The position numbers and the translations under genes are program-made. Shown here piece by piece: positions 17,750 through 26,438 of a DNA stretch of 64,000 bases. Position 1 is the stretch's first letter. Every line of letters starts with the position of its first letter. The DNA is from Jeotgalibacillus sp. S-D1. GTDB lineage: Bacteria; Bacillota; Bacilli; Bacillales; Jeotgalibacillaceae. A model generated the notes under the pieces. It searched no databases, was not told where the DNA came from, and worked only from the letters and a program-made list of their open reading frames with translations. The DNA lies in assembly GCF_004358665.1 (NCBI RefSeq), contig NZ_SMZR01000001.1:682001-746000 (forward strand), read 5' to 3'.

Positions 17750-17779
17750 GCATGAAATGGATAAATATTCTCCATACTA
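17750..17779 (+). promoter_or_regulatory. Sigma-G promoter of the gerX operon
   Basis: GCATG (17750-17754), an 18-nt spacer and CATACTA (17773-17779) match the forespore sigma-G pattern. The site lies 29 nt before the gerXA start codon and fits forespore-specific synthesis of a germinant receptor. Confidence 0.78.
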
Positions 17780-17808
17780 GGTGTATGCATGAACGGAGGT
17801 GTTGACCA

Positions 17809-19320
17809 ATGGAAAAAGATAACAAAACCAATACCCATAACCCGGATAAAAAAGTTTGTGAATTTGATTCGTTAGACGACCTGTTTAGTGATGTATCTTT
17901 TTTTCTTGGCAACACGCAGGATTTTATCAGGCGTTCAATTTCCTATGACGACGGCGAAGCTGTTTGTATGTATATTCAGAACTTATTAAACAGCAATAAA
18001 CTTGAACAGGCAATTGAATGGTTTCAGCGCTCCATGTGGGCGGTGGGTGACGTTACTCATACCGTCAATTTTAAATATGTATCAGAAACAGAAACCATTA
18101 ATGATATTGGCTTGAGAATTATAAAAGCAGAAGCCCTCCTATGGGCAAAAAAAGATGGCAAATGGCTGGGAGTCTCGATAGAATGTCCGGTTGAGCACTA
18201 CCGTGCAATTGAAGAACCTAAAAATGAACAAATAGTCAGAGGGTCTCATGCTGGATTTAATGAAAGCTTATTTACCAATATTCATCAGGTCCGAACAAAG
18301 CTTCGGACAAAACATTTAGTTGTTCGGTACTTAACGATAGGAAAAGAATCAAATACATCCTGTGTAATTATGTACTTGGATAACGTTGCCAATCAAATGA
18401 ATGTAGAAGAATACATAATGCGTGTTCAGGCAATAGAAAGCGATATGGCTTTTAGTATTGGCTATATGGAGGAATTTATTGAAGACGACAGCTGGTCGCC
18501 TTTTCCGCAATTTTTAAATACTGAAAGACCGGATCGTGTAGTCGCGAATTTAAGCGAAGGAAGAATTGCGCTGATGATGGAAGGGTCTCCTACCGCATTA
18601 TTAGCACCGGTAAACTTTTTTTCGTTTTATCAGTCGCCTGATGATTTTAATGGGCGGTTTTTAGTAGGTTCCTTTTACCGGCTGCTGCGTTTAGGAAGTT
18701 TTCTGATAGCGCTTTTATTGCCTGCTCTTTATATTGCCATCATAAGTTTTCATTTTGAAATTATCCCAAATGATTTATCCCTGCCGGCTAAACGCGCGGT
18801 TGAAGGGATACCGTATGTTCCTTTGCTAGAAGCTCTGGTGCTTGAACTGACAATTGAGCTGATAAGAGAAGCCGGGATTAGACTTCCCAATCCAATTGGT
18901 CAAACGATTGGTATTGTTGGGGGGCTTGTTATTGGAGATGCGGTAGTAAATGCAGGCCTTATCTCCAATCTAATGATTATCGTAGTAGCGCTTACGGCAA
19001 TATCTTCTTTTGTCGTTCCATCCGTTGAAATGAATACGACAGTAAGAATTTTGCGATTCCCGTTTATGGTGCTTGCTTCGATGTTTGGATTATTTGGTAT
19101 TGCAATTGGAGCAACACTGCTAACCATACATTTAATTAAACTTGAATCGCTCCGATCTCCTTATTTGTCTCCTTTAGCTCCATTTCATTGGAAAGGGGCA
19201 AAGGATTTATTCGTTCGCTTGCCATCCTGGAAGCAAAATACCCGCTCCGCTGATGCCAGTCCGATAAACAAAAAACGACAAGGAAACAGCAGGTGGTGGA
19301 CTCATGAACGCGAAAAATGA
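17809..19320 (+). CDS. GerA-family germinant receptor, A subunit
   Basis: A 503-residue A subunit of a spore germinant receptor. The N-terminal half (to about 290) is hydrophilic, with family segments such as FLGNTQDFIRRSISYDDGEA and SDMAFSIGYMEEFIEDDSWSPFPQ; the C-terminal half carries five or six membrane spans, including NPIGQTIGIVGGLVIGDAVV. It sits in the spore inner membrane with the B and C subunits. Expression in the forespore is supported by a sigma-G promoter. The next frame begins 17 nt before its stop, which indicates coupled translation. The germinant cannot be predicted, so no letter name is given. Confidence 0.92.
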   Translation: MEKDNKTNTHNPDKKVCEFDSLDDLFSDVSFFLGNTQDFIRRSISYDDGEAVCMYIQNLLNSNKLEQAIEWFQRSMWAVGDVTHTVNFKYVSETETINDIGLRIIKAEALLWAKKDGKWLGVSIECPVEHYRAIEEPKNEQIVRGSHAGFNESLFTNIHQVRTKLRTKHLVVRYLTIGKESNTSCVIMYLDNVANQMNVEEYIMRVQAIESDMAFSIGYMEEFIEDDSWSPFPQFLNTERPDRVVANLSEGRIALMMEGSPTALLAPVNFFSFYQSPDDFNGRFLVGSFYRLLRLGSFLIALLLPALYIAIISFHFEIIPNDLSLPAKRAVEGIPYVPLLEALVLELTIELIREAGIRLPNPIGQTIGIVGGLVIGDAVVNAGLISNLMIIVVALTAISSFVVPSVEMNTTVRILRFPFMVLASMFGLFGIAIGATLLTIHLIKLESLRSPYLSPLAPFHWKGAKDLFVRLPSWKQNTRSADASPINKKRQGNSRWWTHEREK

Positions 19321-20398
19321 AATTACAGGCATGCAGCTCTTTTTCATTATTGTGCAAACACAAATAGGTGTTGGAATTCTGTCTATGCCTACAGATATTG
19401 GAAAGATTGCGAAACAGGATGCCTGGATCTCAATGATGCTGGCAGGAATAACTGTACAAATCATCGTGCTGTTGTATATGTTTCTGCTTTCAAAATTTCC
19501 AGAAGACACCTACTATGGCATGGTCAATAAATGTTTTGGTTCGATTTTCGGGAAGCTGATCATGTTTGCTTATATTATCTATTTTCTATCAGTATTAGTC
19601 GTCTCGATGACCGGCTTTTACCAAATCATTGCAAGCTGGATTTTTTTTGAAACACCAAAATGGGTAATCTTATTGCTGTTTGCTGTTCCTGCTGTTTATA
19701 TGGCCAGAGAAAATGTTGTCCTTCTGGCCCGTTTTAAAATGCTCATTTCATTTTTACTGCCGCTGCTGTTTGTGATTTTGTCATGGGTTTATTTTCATCC
19801 ACAATTTTTATACCTGCTTCCTGTAGGAGGGACAGGCACACAAGCAATTTTAGAAGGAATAAAACCTGCTATTTTTGCCCTGATGGGTTTTGAAGCATAT
19901 TTGTTTTTTGGCTATTATGTCAAAATGAATAGAAAAAAAGAGCTGAGAAAAGCAGCATTTGCTACAGCTTTTGTAACTTCATTTTATGTATTTACCATCA
20001 TCACCACACAGGTTTTTTTCTATATAGAAGAACTGATTATTGTGCCGTATCCCGTTCTTTATATAATGAAAGCGCTGGAATTCACCCTGCTTGAAAGAAT
20101 TGATTTAATATTTCTCACAATTTGGATGATTATCGCCCTATCATCCTTTATCAGTTTTTTATTTCTGGCCGCAAATACGCTGGAGCAATTTTTTTCAAAA
20201 GGCAAACATACGCTTATGGTTTACATTTCGATTGTGATATCCTATATCGCCGCTCTGTTGCCAACTTCTATATCCTCTATGGATAAATTGACGAGTATAT
20301 TGCTGTCAACTTCGCTGGTCTTTACAGCAGCGATCCCTTTAATAACATTATTATTGTCTTTCATCCGAAAATTACCGGGAAAGGATATTAAATCATGA
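19304..20398 (+). CDS. GerB-type germinant receptor, B subunit
   Basis: A 364-residue membrane protein of the amino acid permease-like GerB family, with about ten spans. Family features are the opening ITGMQLFFIIVQTQIGVGIL and SMPTDIGKIAKQDAWISMML. B subunits are thought to form the germinant-binding site. It overlaps gerXA by 17 nt and gerXC by 4 nt, so all three are made together. AGGTGG inside the gerXA end serves as ribosome binding site. Confidence 0.92.
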   Translation: MNAKNEITGMQLFFIIVQTQIGVGILSMPTDIGKIAKQDAWISMMLAGITVQIIVLLYMFLLSKFPEDTYYGMVNKCFGSIFGKLIMFAYIIYFLSVLVVSMTGFYQIIASWIFFETPKWVILLLFAVPAVYMARENVVLLARFKMLISFLLPLLFVILSWVYFHPQFLYLLPVGGTGTQAILEGIKPAIFALMGFEAYLFFGYYVKMNRKKELRKAAFATAFVTSFYVFTIITTQVFFYIEELIIVPYPVLYIMKALEFTLLERIDLIFLTIWMIIALSSFISFLFLAANTLEQFFSKGKHTLMVYISIVISYIAALLPTSISSMDKLTSILLSTSLVFTAAIPLITLLLSFIRKLPGKDIKS

Positions 20399-21504
20399 AA
20401 AAGCGATTTGGTTTGATATTATGCTGTTCTACTTTGCTTCTTTCTTCATGCTGGGATGAGCGATTGCTGAAAGAAATCCAGCTTGTGTTTACGGTGGGCT
20501 ATGATCAAACGGAAAATGGAGAGGTGGCGGTTACATCCGTCGTTCCCCCTGTTAATCCTGATATCAAAGATAATAAAAATATCAATATTTATAAGACTGG
20601 GCATACTCTTCGTGATGCAAGGTATAAGGCGGACTTAAATGTTTCTGAACACCTAGATTACAGCAAGCTGCAAATGATGCTTTTGGGAGAAGAACTGGCA
20701 AAAGAAGATATCTATTCTTTCTTGGACGTAGTGTACCGGAATGCCGCCAATAATCTGAGCTCACGATTGGCGGTTGTGGAAGGGGAAGCAACAGAACTTC
20801 TTTATCATCCGCTCAGAACGCAATTTGATATATCACAATATTATGCAAATATTATTGAAAGCTCTGAACTGGTCGGTGTTTTACCCAAGATTAGCCTTCA
20901 AACAGCATGTACGCTGATGTTTGATCCTGGCGGGGACTTGTATCTTCCTTATTTAACGTACAATGAGGAAATGGCAAGAGCTGAAGTGAGCGGGATTGCT
21001 TTGTTTAATGGGCGCAAGTACACAGGCACCTACTTAACAGCTGAACAGGGGACGCTTTTTAATGTACTGATGGATAATACGGAAGGTTCAGTCAGAATGA
21101 CTAAAAAGTATACGGAAGATAAACAGCCAGAAGTGGCAAATTACATGACTGTTGAGATTCCCAACGCAGATGTATCCATTAAGGTTAAAGATGATGCATT
21201 ATTGACAACATCCATTAAAGTAAAATTGAAGATCGTTGTGACTGAATATGCGCCAAATAATATTGTCGGTAAAGAAAAAATAAAAAAAATCGAGAAGTGG
21301 TGGGAAGAGGAATTAAAGAAGGATACGCTTGAATTAACTCAAATCATGCAAGAAGCCAAATCTGACGGACTCGCTATCGGCCGCAGAGTTGCTGCTTTTC
21401 ATCCAAAACGCTGGAACGAAAAAGAATGGAAAAATCAATTTGCTAATATCCCGTTTGAAGTTGACTATGATGTAGAATTAACAGGTACCGGCATCATTGA
21501 TTAA
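20395..21504 (+). CDS. GerC-type germinant receptor lipoprotein, C subunit
   Basis: A 369-residue lipoprotein. The signal peptide ends in LLLSSC with C19 as lipidation site, followed by WDERLLKEI, the usual WDxRE-like start of mature Ger(x)C proteins. The remaining sequence shows the three-domain Ger(x)C pattern, ending with the Asp/Glu-rich strand FEVDYDVELTGTG. It is anchored outside the spore inner membrane and completes the receptor. It overlaps gerXB in an ATGA arrangement. No fourth (D) subunit gene follows. Confidence 0.92.
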   Translation: MKKRFGLILCCSTLLLSSCWDERLLKEIQLVFTVGYDQTENGEVAVTSVVPPVNPDIKDNKNINIYKTGHTLRDARYKADLNVSEHLDYSKLQMMLLGEELAKEDIYSFLDVVYRNAANNLSSRLAVVEGEATELLYHPLRTQFDISQYYANIIESSELVGVLPKISLQTACTLMFDPGGDLYLPYLTYNEEMARAEVSGIALFNGRKYTGTYLTAEQGTLFNVLMDNTEGSVRMTKKYTEDKQPEVANYMTVEIPNADVSIKVKDDALLTTSIKVKLKIVVTEYAPNNIVGKEKIKKIEKWWEEELKKDTLELTQIMQEAKSDGLAIGRRVAAFHPKRWNEKEWKNQFANIPFEVDYDVELTGTGIID

Positions 21505-21581
21505 TTTGTTTTGGGTTCGAAGTTGCATTTATCTCTGTTTCATTCATACTTAAGTCATCAAGGAAGATGGAGAGGATATGA

Positions 21582-22367
21582 GTGAGAAAAACCGTACTGA
21601 TAACCGGCGGCGTAAAAGGGATTGGACGCAATGTTTGCAAAGAATTTGCGCAGCAAGACGTTAATTTAATTATTAATTACAGAAGTGATAAAAGGGCAGC
21701 AGAAGCATTTGTTAAAGAGCTCAGCCAATTTAAATCGTCAAACCAAAGGAAAATTATTGCTGTTCAGGCAGATGTCTCGATTCCGGAAGAATGTTCAAAG
21801 ATCTCAGATGTTCTGAAAAAAAATGACCTTCACTCAGTTGATATTCTCATTCACAATGCAGGTCCTTTTATTAAAGAACGAAAACGGATGGCTGAATATA
21901 CACTTGAGGAATGGAACAAGATAATGAATGGCAATTTAAGTGCTGTTTTTTGTTTATCCAAGCTGGTTATTCCTATGATGAGAAACAATAAATGGGGACG
22001 GATTATCACCTATGGGTTTGACCGGGTGGAAACAGCTCCCGGATGGATGTACCGTTCTGTGTTTGCAGCTGCAAAAAGCGGTGCTGCATCCTTAACCAAA
22101 ACACTGGCGCTCGAAGAAGCAGAACATGGAATAACCGTAAACATGGTTTGTCCCGGAGATATTATAGGAGAGTGGAAGGAACGGACGATTTCTGATGCGA
22201 TTGGAAAAGAGGATCCTGACAATCCAATAGGAAGACCGGGAACAGGGGAAGACATTGCAAGGATGATCCTGTTTTTGTGTGACCCGGCTTCTGACTTTAT
22301 CACAGGATCGGTCGTTCCCATAACAGGGGGGAAAGATGTTCTTGGTAAAGTTTACAGGCAGCAATAA
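21582..22367 (+). CDS. Atypical short-chain dehydrogenase/reductase lacking the usual catalytic Tyr and Ser
   Basis: A 261-residue Rossmann protein of the classical SDR family. The cofactor motif is ITGGVKGIGRNV (TGxxxGxG) and NAG appears in ILIHNAGPF. In place of the YxxxK catalytic pair it has FAAAK (F161, K165), and the strand that normally carries the catalytic serine reads IITYGFDRVE. The lysine is kept. The protein may bind NAD(P)H without classical oxidoreductase activity, or use Y157. I recall a B. subtilis relative (YtkK) with a similar segment, so this may be a subfamily trait. Start GTG after GGAGAGG; an ATG 4 nt earlier is out of frame. Confidence 0.8.
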   Translation: MRKTVLITGGVKGIGRNVCKEFAQQDVNLIINYRSDKRAAEAFVKELSQFKSSNQRKIIAVQADVSIPEECSKISDVLKKNDLHSVDILIHNAGPFIKERKRMAEYTLEEWNKIMNGNLSAVFCLSKLVIPMMRNNKWGRIITYGFDRVETAPGWMYRSVFAAAKSGAASLTKTLALEEAEHGITVNMVCPGDIIGEWKERTISDAIGKEDPDNPIGRPGTGEDIARMILFLCDPASDFITGSVVPITGGKDVLGKVYRQQ

Positions 22368-22408
22368 AAAAAGCTCCATCGCCTTAATCAGGTGAGGGAG
22401 CTTTTTTT
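22365..22408. terminator. Bidirectional terminator between SDR and MATE genes
   Basis: AAAAAAAGCTCC pairs with GGAGCTTTTTTT; an inner CCT/AGG adds to the stem. It serves both convergent genes. Confidence 0.8.
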
Positions 22409-22410
22409 GT

Positions 22411-23760
22411 TTATACGGTTTCTTTTTTCTTTTGAATTTTAATTAATCGGATGGAGAGCGTAACGGCTCCTGCTGTCAAACCTGCAATTAATCCAACCCA
22501 GTAGCCAAAGTACTCAAGGCTTGTCCAGTTAGCCAACAGATAACCGCTGGGAAGCCCGATAACCCAATACGAAATCATAGTCATAATCAGTGTGATGTTC
22601 ACATCCTTATAACCTCTTAATATTCCCTGCACCGGCGCCTGGATCGCATCGGATAACTGGAATAAAACAGCAAAAAATAAAAATTGAACGGTTAAGTCAA
22701 CGACCGCCGGATCATTTACATAAATAGAGGCAATCGGTTCTCTAAAAAAGAATACGATAATTCCCAGCAATGAAGAAATGGACGCAGCGATGCCTACACC
22801 CATCCAGCTGTACTGTTTAGCATCCCTCATCCGGCCTGCACCCACTTCAAAGCCAACTACGATGGTTAAAGCCATTGCAATGCTGAGTGGGATCATATAA
22901 AGAAAGGAGGAAAAATTAATTGCAGCCTGATGGGCGGCAATGACTTCAGTCGAGTAATTGCTCATCAGGAGTGTTACTGCCGAAAAAATGCTTGTCTCAA
23001 AAAAGATCGAAAAACCGATTGGAATACCGATAATAAGGATTTCCTTCCACTTTGCGAACGACACGCCATACCATTTGCTGAAAATCTGGTAGCTCTTAAA
23101 CGGTCGGTTTCGATGGATGATGACAATGGAAATGATGGCGATCAGCCAATACGTAATAGCAGAGGCTACCCCGGCACCAACTCCTCCTAATGCGGGCAGG
23201 CCAAGTTTTCCAAAAATCAACAGATAGTTAAACAATACGTTTAAAGGCAGTGACATTAGCGTGATAAACATAGAAACCCGTGTAAGGCCGAGTGCATCTA
23301 TAAACGATCGTAGAACGTTATAAATAAATAAAGGAACGATCCCAAACGATAAAGCAATCAAATAATATTTGGCTATTCTCCTGACCTCAGGATCAATATT
23401 CATTGCATTTAAGATTGGAGAGAGGATTAATGATCCGATGATTACGATTGCTAAAGCCATAATAATTGCCACATAAACGCCTTGGATAACCGATAAGGGG
23501 ACGTCTTTTTCTTTTTTTGCACCAACAAGCTGTGCTACGATTGGTGTAATGGATAACAGAATTCCAGATAGCCCTGTAAAAACGGGCAGCCACAGCGATG
23601 AACCAATTGCTACCCCGGCAAGATCAGTTGTAGAAAACTGCCCCGACATAATGGTATCAAAAAAGTTCATTGCGAATAGGCCAAGCTGAGTAACCAGAAT
23701 TGGAATTAGAATGATGGATAGCTGTTTTATTTTTCCCCGGATCGTATAAGTTTGATCCAT
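22411..23760 (-). CDS. MATE family multidrug/Na+ antiporter (NorM-like)
   Basis: A 449-residue protein with about twelve spans in two related halves. MATE features are the first-span pattern LVTQLGLFAMNFFDTIMSGQ and VAIGSSLWLPVFTGLSGIL, and the second-half equivalent GFSIFFETSIFSAVTLLM. It should expel cationic compounds using a Na+ or H+ gradient; the substrate is unknown. A longer TTG start at 23799 is possible on paper, but a TATAAT -10 box on the same strand (23806-23811) would place the transcript start there, so the ATG at 23760 is chosen. Confidence 0.88.
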   Translation of the reverse strand: MDQTYTIRGKIKQLSIILIPILVTQLGLFAMNFFDTIMSGQFSTTDLAGVAIGSSLWLPVFTGLSGILLSITPIVAQLVGAKKEKDVPLSVIQGVYVAIIMALAIVIIGSLILSPILNAMNIDPEVRRIAKYYLIALSFGIVPLFIYNVLRSFIDALGLTRVSMFITLMSLPLNVLFNYLLIFGKLGLPALGGVGAGVASAITYWLIAIISIVIIHRNRPFKSYQIFSKWYGVSFAKWKEILIIGIPIGFSIFFETSIFSAVTLLMSNYSTEVIAAHQAAINFSSFLYMIPLSIAMALTIVVGFEVGAGRMRDAKQYSWMGVGIAASISSLLGIIVFFFREPIASIYVNDPAVVDLTVQFLFFAVLFQLSDAIQAPVQGILRGYKDVNITLIMTMISYWVIGLPSGYLLANWTSLEYFGYWVGLIAGLTAGAVTLSIRLIKIQKKKETV

Positions 23761-23849
23761 ATTACCACTGCTTTCTTTTGTAAGTAGTTCTAGATTCAAA
23801 ATAGCATTATATCACAAAAATGAATATTAAGGCTTATGGAGGTCAGTAT

Positions 23850-24617
23850 ATGGAATGGGTTTGGAGAATTTTTTTAGTGTGGTACTCGGTGGGTATCATT
23901 TTGGTGGGGTTTGATCTGCTCCCTCCTTTTCTGGAATGGGCTAACGCTGTCTTTCTCTATTTAGCTGGGGCACTGGCTGTTATTTATGCTGTAAAAACAC
24001 TGGGATTATTAACAGGTCTTACTTTTTCGGTAATTATTATGGCATTTACCATGTGGGCTGAGTCCCTTGGTGTTAAATATGGCTGGGTTTTTGGCGCTTA
24101 TCATTATGAAAAGGACTTCGGTGTACAGATTTTTGGCGTACCGTTAACCATCGGCTTTGCCTGGGTTATGGTGATATTTACTTCAATGGCACTGGTTCGG
24201 CCATGGCTGAATCAATCATTTTCAGTTCCTGGAATGCTTATCTACCCGCTTATAACCTCAATGCTTGCAGTGTGTATGGATTTAATTATAGATCCTGTTG
24301 CTTTTGTAGCAAAAGAATACTGGGTTTGGGAGGATTCGGGTCCTTATTACGGCATTCCAAATCAAAATTTTGCCGGATGGTTTTTTGTATCATTTGGAAT
24401 ACAGTTCCTGCTGTACATCTGGATGACTTCTAAATCCGCGAAATGGGATGAGCTATGGACCAAACGAATGAAATGGCTTTACGGGATGATGATTGCCATG
24501 TTTGTTGTAACCTCACTGATGGCAGGGTTGTATTTGGCTATTTTCATTACAATCTCCGGGTTAGCTGTGACATTCATCGCAGCGAAAACAGGAAGGAGAA
24601 TTCTTATTAATGAATAA
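23850..24617 (+). CDS. Carotenoid biosynthesis membrane protein (CruF-like, DUF422)
   Basis: A 255-residue protein with about seven spans of the COG2324/DUF422 family. Conserved features are MWAESLGVKYGWVFGAYHY, WVMVIFTSM and DLIIDPVAFVAKEYWVWE with the conserved acidic and aromatic positions. Relatives such as CruF hydrate carotenoid ends; the exact reaction here is unknown. The start is the ATG at 23850, placed after GGAGGTC. It is the first gene of a four-gene operon with 4-8 nt overlaps that also carries an acyltransferase, a GT2 and a CrtN-type enzyme, so it should act in finishing a carotenoid. Confidence 0.8.
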   Translation: MEWVWRIFLVWYSVGIILVGFDLLPPFLEWANAVFLYLAGALAVIYAVKTLGLLTGLTFSVIIMAFTMWAESLGVKYGWVFGAYHYEKDFGVQIFGVPLTIGFAWVMVIFTSMALVRPWLNQSFSVPGMLIYPLITSMLAVCMDLIIDPVAFVAKEYWVWEDSGPYYGIPNQNFAGWFFVSFGIQFLLYIWMTSKSAKWDELWTKRMKWLYGMMIAMFVVTSLMAGLYLAIFITISGLAVTFIAAKTGRRILINE

Positions 24618-25344
24618 GCCCAAAAAATCACTCAAAACAGAAATCTTGCTGACAAGCTTTCTGAACCTGCAGTTTAAAAAGCATTTTTATAAAATTTATA
24701 TCCATGATCAGCGCTCTGCTGAAGGCTCAGGACCAAAATTATATGTTATGAATCATTCAAACTGGTGGGACGGGCTGTTAATATTTTATTTAAATCGAAA
24801 AGTAATGAAAGAGGACAGTTATGCCATGATGAGCAAAAAGGGGATGACAGATTTCCCTTTTTTCGGCAAGATCGGTGCTTTTGCTGTTGATCCCGCCTCT
24901 CCAAAAGATTTAATGCGCTCATTAAAAACTTCATTGTCCCTTCTTGAAGAAAATAAAAGTGTCTGGATCTTTCCTCAAGGAAAAGAAGAACATATAGAAA
25001 AAAGACCATTTACTTATATGAATGGCCCTGCTTATTTAGCAGAGAGAATCTCTAATTTGAAGATTATTCCGATTGCTGCTTATTACACCTTCAGGCATGA
25101 CCAGCGGCCAGAACTGTTCATACGGATTGGGCATACTGTACCTCCTGACAGATTTAGCGGATTAAACAGGGGAGAGATTACAAATGATCTGCGTGTGATT
25201 CATGAGGAATTGGTTTCGAGTGTTAGGGAAGATATAATTAATGAACAAACAGATCAATACACTTTGTTTAAAAGTGGATCAAAAACGGCAAGTGAATGGC
25301 TGCAGTGGATGAAAAGCCCTCTACATAAAAGGAGTATAAAATGA
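24610..25344 (+). CDS. PlsC-like acyltransferase of the carotenoid operon
   Basis: A 244-residue protein of the lysophospholipid acyltransferase (LPLAT) family. The HxxxxD-type motif is NHSNWWDG, followed by the substrate motif FPQGKEE. No strong signal peptide is visible. In this context the likely job is esterifying a fatty acid to a glycosylated carotenoid, as CrtO does in staphyloxanthin synthesis, though the fold differs; that is inference from position. It overlaps both neighbours by 8 and 4 nt. Confidence 0.78.
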   Translation: MNKPKKSLKTEILLTSFLNLQFKKHFYKIYIHDQRSAEGSGPKLYVMNHSNWWDGLLIFYLNRKVMKEDSYAMMSKKGMTDFPFFGKIGAFAVDPASPKDLMRSLKTSLSLLEENKSVWIFPQGKEEHIEKRPFTYMNGPAYLAERISNLKIIPIAAYYTFRHDQRPELFIRIGHTVPPDRFSGLNRGEITNDLRVIHEELVSSVREDIINEQTDQYTLFKSGSKTASEWLQWMKSPLHKRSIK

Positions 25345-26438
25345 TTCTGTTAATCGCTGGTTTACTGGCTTTCATATTATTTACTACAATAAATGTCATA
25401 TCCATGCCCACATTAAAGCAAACAGATCATTCCTTAAAAGGGAAAGTGTCCATTCTTATTCCGATGCGAAATGAAGAAGAGAACGCAGCAGGGATTATAA
25501 ATTCAATAAAAAGCATTCAATATCCCGAAATAGAAGTACTGGTTCTAAATGACAAGTCTACAGATCGAACAGAAGAGTGCCTGCAGAGAGCCATCAATGG
25601 CGATCAGCGTTTTTCCGTCTATGAGGGAAGTGAACTCCCAAAAGGCTGGGTGGGGAAGGTGCATGCCTGCAAGCAATTAGGTAAAAGGGCCAAAGGAGAA
25701 TATTTATTATTTCTGGATGCAGATGTAAGAGTGGAGCCAAATGTAGTTCACCAGGCTATGCATGTCATGGAAAGATACAACTCCAAGCTTGTAACGGGGT
25801 TTCCAAAATTCCCAATCCGTCCTTTTATCGGCAGACTTCTTGTCCCGCTTCAGCATTTTTTTATTTTTTTCCATCTGCCAAATATCATCGGCAACACCAC
25901 TGTCATTCCTGCTTTTACCGCTGCACATGGAGCGTTTATGTTTTTTGAAAAAAAAGCATATGACGCGATCGGCGGGCATGCGGCAGTAAAAGACTCGCTC
26001 ATTGAGGATATTCATATCACCAGAACAATGAAAAGGCATGGCTTTAAAGCGACACTTGCAAATGTCACGCCCTCAGTTTCCTGTTTTATGTATGATACGA
26101 ACAAGGATGTCTGGGAGGGGTTCTTAAAAAATATTTACGTTGGTTTGGGCAGGTCGCCGGTTACAGCCCTTTTGGTCAGTATATTTTATCTGTCATTTTA
26201 TTTTCTTCCGCTTATAATCGCCATACTTTCAATATGGACCTTGGAATGGCACTGGATTATACCCCTTCTCTTAGTTTGGGTCCAGACGGCCATCATTGAC
26301 AGGGCTGCAAAGCAAGCTCCTTTTCATTTTTTATTAATGCCTTTATCAGCTGTCGCTTTAACGATTCTTTTAGGGGCTTCAATGCTGCGTTCCATCTTTA
26401 AAAAAGGATATGTCTGGAAAGGAAGAATATATAAATGA
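25341..26438 (+). CDS. Family 2 glycosyltransferase (CrtQ-like)
   Basis: A 365-residue membrane-associated GT-A glycosyltransferase. One N-terminal span precedes the catalytic domain with ILIPMRNEEENA, VLNDKSTDRTEE, the DxD-type LFLDADVRVEP and the late acidic motif SLIEDIHITRTMK; C-terminal spans follow. In staphyloxanthin-like pathways CrtQ glucosylates the carotenoid carboxylate, and this gene has the same kind of neighbours. The sugar donor is not deducible. ATGA overlap with the gene before and after. Confidence 0.83.
   Translation: MILLIAGLLAFILFTTINVISMPTLKQTDHSLKGKVSILIPMRNEEENAAGIINSIKSIQYPEIEVLVLNDKSTDRTEECLQRAINGDQRFSVYEGSELPKGWVGKVHACKQLGKRAKGEYLLFLDADVRVEPNVVHQAMHVMERYNSKLVTGFPKFPIRPFIGRLLVPLQHFFIFFHLPNIIGNTTVIPAFTAAHGAFMFFEKKAYDAIGGHAAVKDSLIEDIHITRTMKRHGFKATLANVTPSVSCFMYDTNKDVWEGFLKNIYVGLGRSPVTALLVSIFYLSFYFLPLIIAILSIWTLEWHWIIPLLLVWVQTAIIDRAAKQAPFHFLLMPLSAVALTILLGASMLRSIFKKGYVWKGRIYK

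Noticed and set aside
22411-23799. Longer TTG start for the MATE transporter
   Set aside because: A TATAAT box on the same strand lies immediately before this TTG, so it would sit at the transcription start without a ribosome binding site.
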